Notes under the pieces: model-generated
Seen by the model: the letters and a program-made list of their open reading frames with translations, nothing else
Told to the model about the DNA's origin: nothing
Databases searched by the model: none
Program-made: the position numbers and the translations under genes
Origin: Aeromicrobium sp. IC_218
GTDB taxonomy: Bacteria > Actinomycetota > Actinomycetes > Propionibacteriales > Nocardioidaceae
Assembly (NCBI RefSeq): GCF_004336805.1
Contig: NZ_SJXM01000005.1
Coordinates: 1-64,000, forward strand
Length of the DNA stretch: 64,000 nt
Reading direction: 5' to 3'
In this document: in pieces, positions 60,691-64,000 of the stretch
Layout of the letters: each line of letters starts with the position of its first letter
Numbering within the stretch: position 1 is the first letter of the stretch

Positions 60691-62637
60691 CTAGCGGCGG
60701 AGCGGGCGGGCCTCGCGCAGGGGCGCGGTCAGGGCGTCCACCCGCGGGTCGTCGAAGAACTCCTCGAGCGACACCTTCAGCGGCACGCGCCAGTTCGGGT
60801 ACTCGTCGACGGTGCCGGGCAGGTTCGGCTGGCGCATCTCCCCCACGGCGTCGGCCGGGGCGCTGAGCACCAGCCGCGACGCCGCCCGCGCGATGAGCGT
60901 GTGCAGCGCGAGCACGAGGTCGTCCTCGTCGAGCCCCTCGGCCCGGACGAGCTCGAGCAGCGCCTCCTTGTCGGCGGCGGCCCCGGCGTACGCCTCCGCG
61001 GCCGAGCCGTCCAGCAGGTCGAGCGACGCCCGCAGCCGGACGTGCTCGGCCTCGAGCCAGCCCGGCGCGGTGGGCAGGTCGTGGGTGGTGATGCTGGCCA
61101 TCGTCTCGGCCTTCCAGTCGGCCGGGCGCCGGTGCGGCTGCCCGTCGGCCTCCCAGTCGCGCTCGAACCACAGCACCGCCGAGCTGAGGATGCCGCGCTC
61201 CTGCATCGTCTCGGTGACGACGTCCTCGACCGTGCCGAGGTCCTCACCGACGACGACGGCACCGGCCCGGGTCGCCTCGAGCATCAGCACGCCGAGCATG
61301 GCGTCGCTGTCGTAGTGGACGTAGGTGCCGCGCAACGGCGGCTCCCCCGCGGGGATCCACCACAGCCGCCACATGCCGGCGACGTGGTCGACCCGGATGC
61401 CGTCGCCGTGGCGCAGCACGCTGCGCACCACCTCGCGGAACGGGGCGTAGCCGGTCTCGGCGAGCCGGTCCGGGCGCCACGGGGGCAGGCCCCAGTCCTG
61501 GCCGAGCTCGTTGAACGCGTCCGGCGGGCAGCCCACGCGGACGTCCTGGGCGAACAGCCGCGGCTGCGCCCAGGTGTCGGCCCCGGCCGGGCTGACCCCG
61601 ACGGGCAGGTCGTGCACCAGGCCCACGCTCATCCCGGCGTCGTGCGCCTCGGCCCGCGCCCGGTCGAGCTGGGCTCGGCACTCGTGCTGCAGCCAGACGT
61701 GGAAGGCGACGCGGTCCGAGCGGCTCTCGCGCTCGGCCGCCACCGCCTCGCCGGTCGGGTCGCGCAGCTCCTCGGGCCAGCCGTGCCAGTCGGCGCCCAG
61801 CTCCTCGGCCAGGACGCAGTAGGTGGCGAAGTCGCGCAGGGACTCGTCCGGCTCGACCCGCTCGGCGAAGCGCCACAGCCGCTCCAGCGCCTCGAGCTTG
61901 GCGTCCCAGACGGCGTCGTAGTCGATCAGCTCGGGCTCGGCGTCCGGCGCGAGCGCCAGCACCTGCTGGCGGGTGGACGCGTCGGCCGCCGCGTAGGCCG
62001 CGGTCTCGGTGACGCGCAGGTACAGCGGGTTCGCGAAGCGGCGGCTGGCCGGGGAGTACGGCGAGCGCTCGACCGGGTGGGCCGGCGCGACCGCCTGCAC
62101 GGGGTTCACGAGCAGCACGCCCGCCCCCTGCTCGGACGCCGCGCGGCGCGCGAACGCGGCGAGGTCGGCGAAGTCGCCCATCCCCCACGACTCGCGCGAG
62201 TGCATCGAGTACAGCTGCAGCATCCAGCCCCAGGTCAGCGGCACCTCGGGCATCCGGCCGGGGACGACCAGGAGGTGCGCCGTCTCGTCGCCGGCGCGCA
62301 GCCGGTGGTAGCCGAGCGGCAGGTCGTCCGGCAGCGTGCCGTCGACCTCGAGCGTCCCGCCGTCCTCGAGCTCGACCACGGCGTCGACGCCCAGGGCGTG
62401 CCGCTCCCCCTCGCGCACCACGACGGTGGGCGGGAGCGTGCGGGACTCGCGGTCCGTGCGCACCCGCTCGAGGGCGTCCTCGACCGCAGCGGCGCTGGAC
62501 GCGTCGACGCCCAGCTCGGACAGCACGCGCACGACGACGTCGGGGTCGACGTCGACGCGTTCGCGGTCACCGCCCAGGTACCAGGTCGCCACGCCGTGCG
62601 CGGCGGCCAGCTCGTGCAGCGAGGACGGGACGCTCAT
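60691..62637 (-). CDS. malQ: 4-alpha-glucanotransferase (amylomaltase)
   Basis: A 648-residue GH77 enzyme that transfers glucan segments between maltodextrins. An N-terminal domain of about 130 residues (ATWYLGGDRERVDVDPDVVVRVLSELGVD) precedes the barrel with SRESWGMGDFADL, DGIRVDHVAGMWRLWWIP (nucleophile Asp), VVVGEDLGTVEDVV (acid Glu) and TTHDLPTAPGWLEAEH. The end DEYPNWRVPL is typical. It overlaps the upstream 147-residue protein gene by 4 nt (ATGA). It completes the maltodextrin side of the glucan network in this window. Confidence 0.96.
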   Translation of the reverse strand: MSVPSSLHELAAAHGVATWYLGGDRERVDVDPDVVVRVLSELGVDASSAAAVEDALERVRTDRESRTLPPTVVVREGERHALGVDAVVELEDGGTLEVDGTLPDDLPLGYHRLRAGDETAHLLVVPGRMPEVPLTWGWMLQLYSMHSRESWGMGDFADLAAFARRAASEQGAGVLLVNPVQAVAPAHPVERSPYSPASRRFANPLYLRVTETAAYAAADASTRQQVLALAPDAEPELIDYDAVWDAKLEALERLWRFAERVEPDESLRDFATYCVLAEELGADWHGWPEELRDPTGEAVAAERESRSDRVAFHVWLQHECRAQLDRARAEAHDAGMSVGLVHDLPVGVSPAGADTWAQPRLFAQDVRVGCPPDAFNELGQDWGLPPWRPDRLAETGYAPFREVVRSVLRHGDGIRVDHVAGMWRLWWIPAGEPPLRGTYVHYDSDAMLGVLMLEATRAGAVVVGEDLGTVEDVVTETMQERGILSSAVLWFERDWEADGQPHRRPADWKAETMASITTHDLPTAPGWLEAEHVRLRASLDLLDGSAAEAYAGAAADKEALLELVRAEGLDEDDLVLALHTLIARAASRLVLSAPADAVGEMRQPNLPGTVDEYPNWRVPLKVSLEEFFDDPRVDALTAPLREARPLRR

Positions 62638-63077
62638 CGCTGCGGCGGCCGCGGCTCGTGGCCGGAGCGGCCGGTCGTGCGGCGCTGCTGCTTCAGGCCC
62701 GCCTCGTGCAGGTGGCGGACGCCCTGGGCCAGCTGCTCGCGGGCGTCCTGCTCGGCCTGCTTGAACGCGCTGTAGTACCCGTCGTCGAACTCCTCGACGA
62801 CCTGGAAGGTCCAGCGACCGTCCAGCACGTTGCGCCCGACGACCTCGGACTCGAGCCGGTCGGCGACGTCGTCGTGGCCGGCCTCGCGCAGCAGGTCGAC
62901 GCCCTCGCCGAGCGTGAAGTCGGCGGTCCCCATGAGCCGGTGGAACGTGTACAGGTGGCCGCGGGCGATCTCGATGGCCTCGAGCGCCTCGCTCACCTTG
63001 CCCAGCGCCTCGACGGTGGCGTCGTCGACGCCCTCGGGGCGTTCGCGGATGGGGGCCTCGTCACGCTGCTCGGTCAT
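62634..63077 (-). CDS. Conserved actinobacterial protein of unknown function
   Basis: A 147-residue soluble, mostly helical protein. The middle part (VEALGKVSEALEAIEIARGHLYTFHRLMGTADFTLGEG and DGRWTFQVVEEFDDGYYSAFKQAEQDAREQL in overlapping stretches) looks conserved; the C-terminal 20 residues are basic and disordered. I recall similar short proteins in actinobacteria but no function. It is translationally coupled to malQ through an ATGA overlap, so a role connected to MalQ is possible but unproven. Confidence 0.7.
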   Translation of the reverse strand: MTEQRDEAPIRERPEGVDDATVEALGKVSEALEAIEIARGHLYTFHRLMGTADFTLGEGVDLLREAGHDDVADRLESEVVGRNVLDGRWTFQVVEEFDDGYYSAFKQAEQDAREQLAQGVRHLHEAGLKQQRRTTGRSGHEPRPPQR

Positions 63078-63187
63078 GGCTCAGTGGTACCCCGCAGGAC
63101 GCCCGGACGCACCTCGGCCGGACCCGGCGACGGTCCACCATCCGAGACGCGCCGTCCGCGCTTCGGACACCCCGACGGAAAACCCCT

Positions 63188-63200
63188 GCAACGCCGTTGC
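63188..63200. promoter_or_regulatory. GCAAC-GCC-GTTGC operator-like dyad
   Basis: A perfect 5-bp-arm inverted repeat 60 nt upstream of the MHS transporter gene, directly followed by TAGCGT (63201-63206), a possible -10 element. Its position suits a repressor site. Arms are short, so chance is possible. Confidence 0.4.
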
Positions 63201-63201
63201 T

Positions 63202-63241
63202 AGCGTGATCGCTCCCGGCGCTCGTCCGGGACCATCACGCT
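63202..63241 (+). promoter_or_regulatory. Two-tier hairpin in the transporter 5' leader
   Basis: AGCGTGAT pairs with ATCACGCT and, inside it, TCCCGG pairs with CCGGGA around a 7-nt loop. The structure ends 6 nt before the GGGAGA ribosome binding site of the transporter gene. It could be an RNA regulatory structure or an operator. Confidence 0.45.
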
Positions 63242-63259
63242 CACTCTCGGGAGAACCGC

Positions 63260-64000
63260 ATGTCCACCGCGCCCGCCTCCGCGCCACCGGTCAACTCACG
63301 CCGCAAGGTCGTGGCGGCCAGCCTCATCGGCACGACGATCGAGTTCTACGACTTCTACGTCTACGCGACCGCGGCCGTCCTGGTCTTCCCCCACCTGTTC
63401 TTCCCCGAGGGCAACGACACGACGGCGCTGCTGGCCTCGTTCGCCGTCTTCGGCGCGGCGATGGTCGCCCGCCCGCTCGGCGCGATCTTCTTCGGCCACC
63501 TCGGCGACCGCTCCGGGCGCAAGACCACGCTGGTCGCGGCGCTGCTGACGATGGGCGTCGCGACGTTCCTCATCGGCGTCCTGCCGACGTACGCGGCGGT
63601 CGGCTGGTTCGCGCCGTTCCTGCTCGTGCTCATGCGCCTGGCCCAGGGCTTCGCCCTCGGCGGCGAGTGGAGCGGGGCCGCCCTCGTGGCGACCGAGAAC
63701 GCGCCCGAGGGCAAGCGCGCCTGGTACGGCACGTTCCCGCAGCTCGGCGCGCCGCTGGGCTTCATCATCGCCAACGGCCTGTTCCTGCTCATCACCGTCT
63801 GGATGCCGTCGGACGACCCCAGCCGCCCGTCCGACACCTTCCTGGAGTGGGGCTGGCGGCTGCCGTTCCTGTTCAGCGCCGTCATGGTCGCCGTCGGCCT
63901 GTGGGTGCGCCTGAGCCTGGTCGAGAGCCCGGCCTTCACCCGCACGGTCGAGGCCGGCAAGGTGCAGAAGCTGCCGCTCGCCGCCACCTTCCGCGGCTAC
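63260..64000 (+). CDS. MHS-family MFS transporter, 3' end outside window
   Basis: The first 247 residues of a metabolite:H+ symporter of the MHS group (ProP/ShiA/KgtP-like). Typical are the opening RRKVVAASLIGTTIEFYDFYVYATAAVLVFPHLFF, the loop 2-3 signature GHLGDRSGRKTTL, MRLAQGFALGGEWSGAALVATENAP and WGWRLPFLFSAVMVAVGLWVR before ESPAF. Substrate could be a betaine, organic acid or shikimate. ATG 63260 follows GGGAGA by 5 nt. The gene is open at the right edge. Confidence 0.9.
   Translation, partial: MSTAPASAPPVNSRRKVVAASLIGTTIEFYDFYVYATAAVLVFPHLFFPEGNDTTALLASFAVFGAAMVARPLGAIFFGHLGDRSGRKTTLVAALLTMGVATFLIGVLPTYAAVGWFAPFLLVLMRLAQGFALGGEWSGAALVATENAPEGKRAWYGTFPQLGAPLGFIIANGLFLLITVWMPSDDPSRPSDTFLEWGWRLPFLFSAVMVAVGLWVRLSLVESPAFTRTVEAGKVQKLPLAATFRGY

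Overview
The window is high-GC DNA with dense, tightly packed genes, many GTG starts and frequent 4-base ATGA/GTGA overlaps. The families present (DUF3027, DUF2530, DUF3263, a GlgE-pathway operon, a CysO-like sulfur carrier, a CIRCE-controlled groEL next to a cold-shock gene) point to an actinomycete chromosome. Nocardioidaceae (Aeromicrobium/Nocardioides type) is my best guess from family knowledge, not from a database search. I see no prophage, insertion sequence, CRISPR array or tRNA gene.

Layout. 1-516: 5' end of a 16S rRNA gene reading out of the left edge, with its leader and a promoter. 617-6,780: a gamma-carbonic anhydrase, small actinobacterial DUF proteins, an MFS exporter, a long cold-shock protein, a YihY protein and a lone MazF-like protein. 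6,819-11,813: acyl-CoA ligase, DUF779 plus aldehyde dehydrogenase, and a GAF-type activator; all three promoters carry CRP/GlxR-like dyads. 11,865-18,440: acyltransferase, groEL with CIRCE elements, a translationally coupled four-gene operon of membrane proteins and a cupredoxin-like lipoprotein, then cspA. 18,553-20,247: a ThiS/CysO-like carrier and a ThrC-like enzyme behind a clear SAM-I riboswitch. 20,322-24,548: otsB operon and, divergently, a Gfo/Idh oxidoreductase with otsA. 24,598-32,290: transporters, a PLP decarboxylase-like enzyme, GNAT, uracil-DNA glycosylase and an AI-2E-type permease. 32,494-39,662: the complete GlgE operon glgE-treS-mak-glgB. 39,725-50,256: hydrolase, LuxR regulator with divergent FAD oxidase, glgX, acyl-CoA ligase, and small regulatory or enzyme genes. 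50,261-62,637: treZ, aldo/keto reductase, serine hydrolase, RraA-like protein, treY, a second glgX/treX, and malQ. The right edge cuts a 5'-complete MHS-family transporter.

How it works together. Between 20 and 63 kb the window holds almost every enzyme of alpha-glucan and trehalose turnover: OtsA/OtsB (from UDP-glucose), TreS/Mak/GlgE/GlgB (trehalose to maltose, maltose-1-phosphate and branched glucan), GlgX twice, TreY/TreZ (glucan to trehalose), and MalQ. These enzymes could form a closed trehalose-glucan cycle. Regulation visible in the sequence includes HrcA/CIRCE for groEL, a SAM-I riboswitch for the ThrC-like/carrier pair, CRP-like sites for the acetaldehyde/acyl-CoA genes, and several dyads with no regulator gene nearby.

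The most interesting points are: the SAM-riboswitch-controlled ThrC-like enzyme plus a sulfur carrier ending Gly-Gly-Cys, which suggests homocysteine rather than threonine synthesis; the uncharacterised cupredoxin/membrane operon; the three CRP-like sites; and several unexplained repeats and palindromes.
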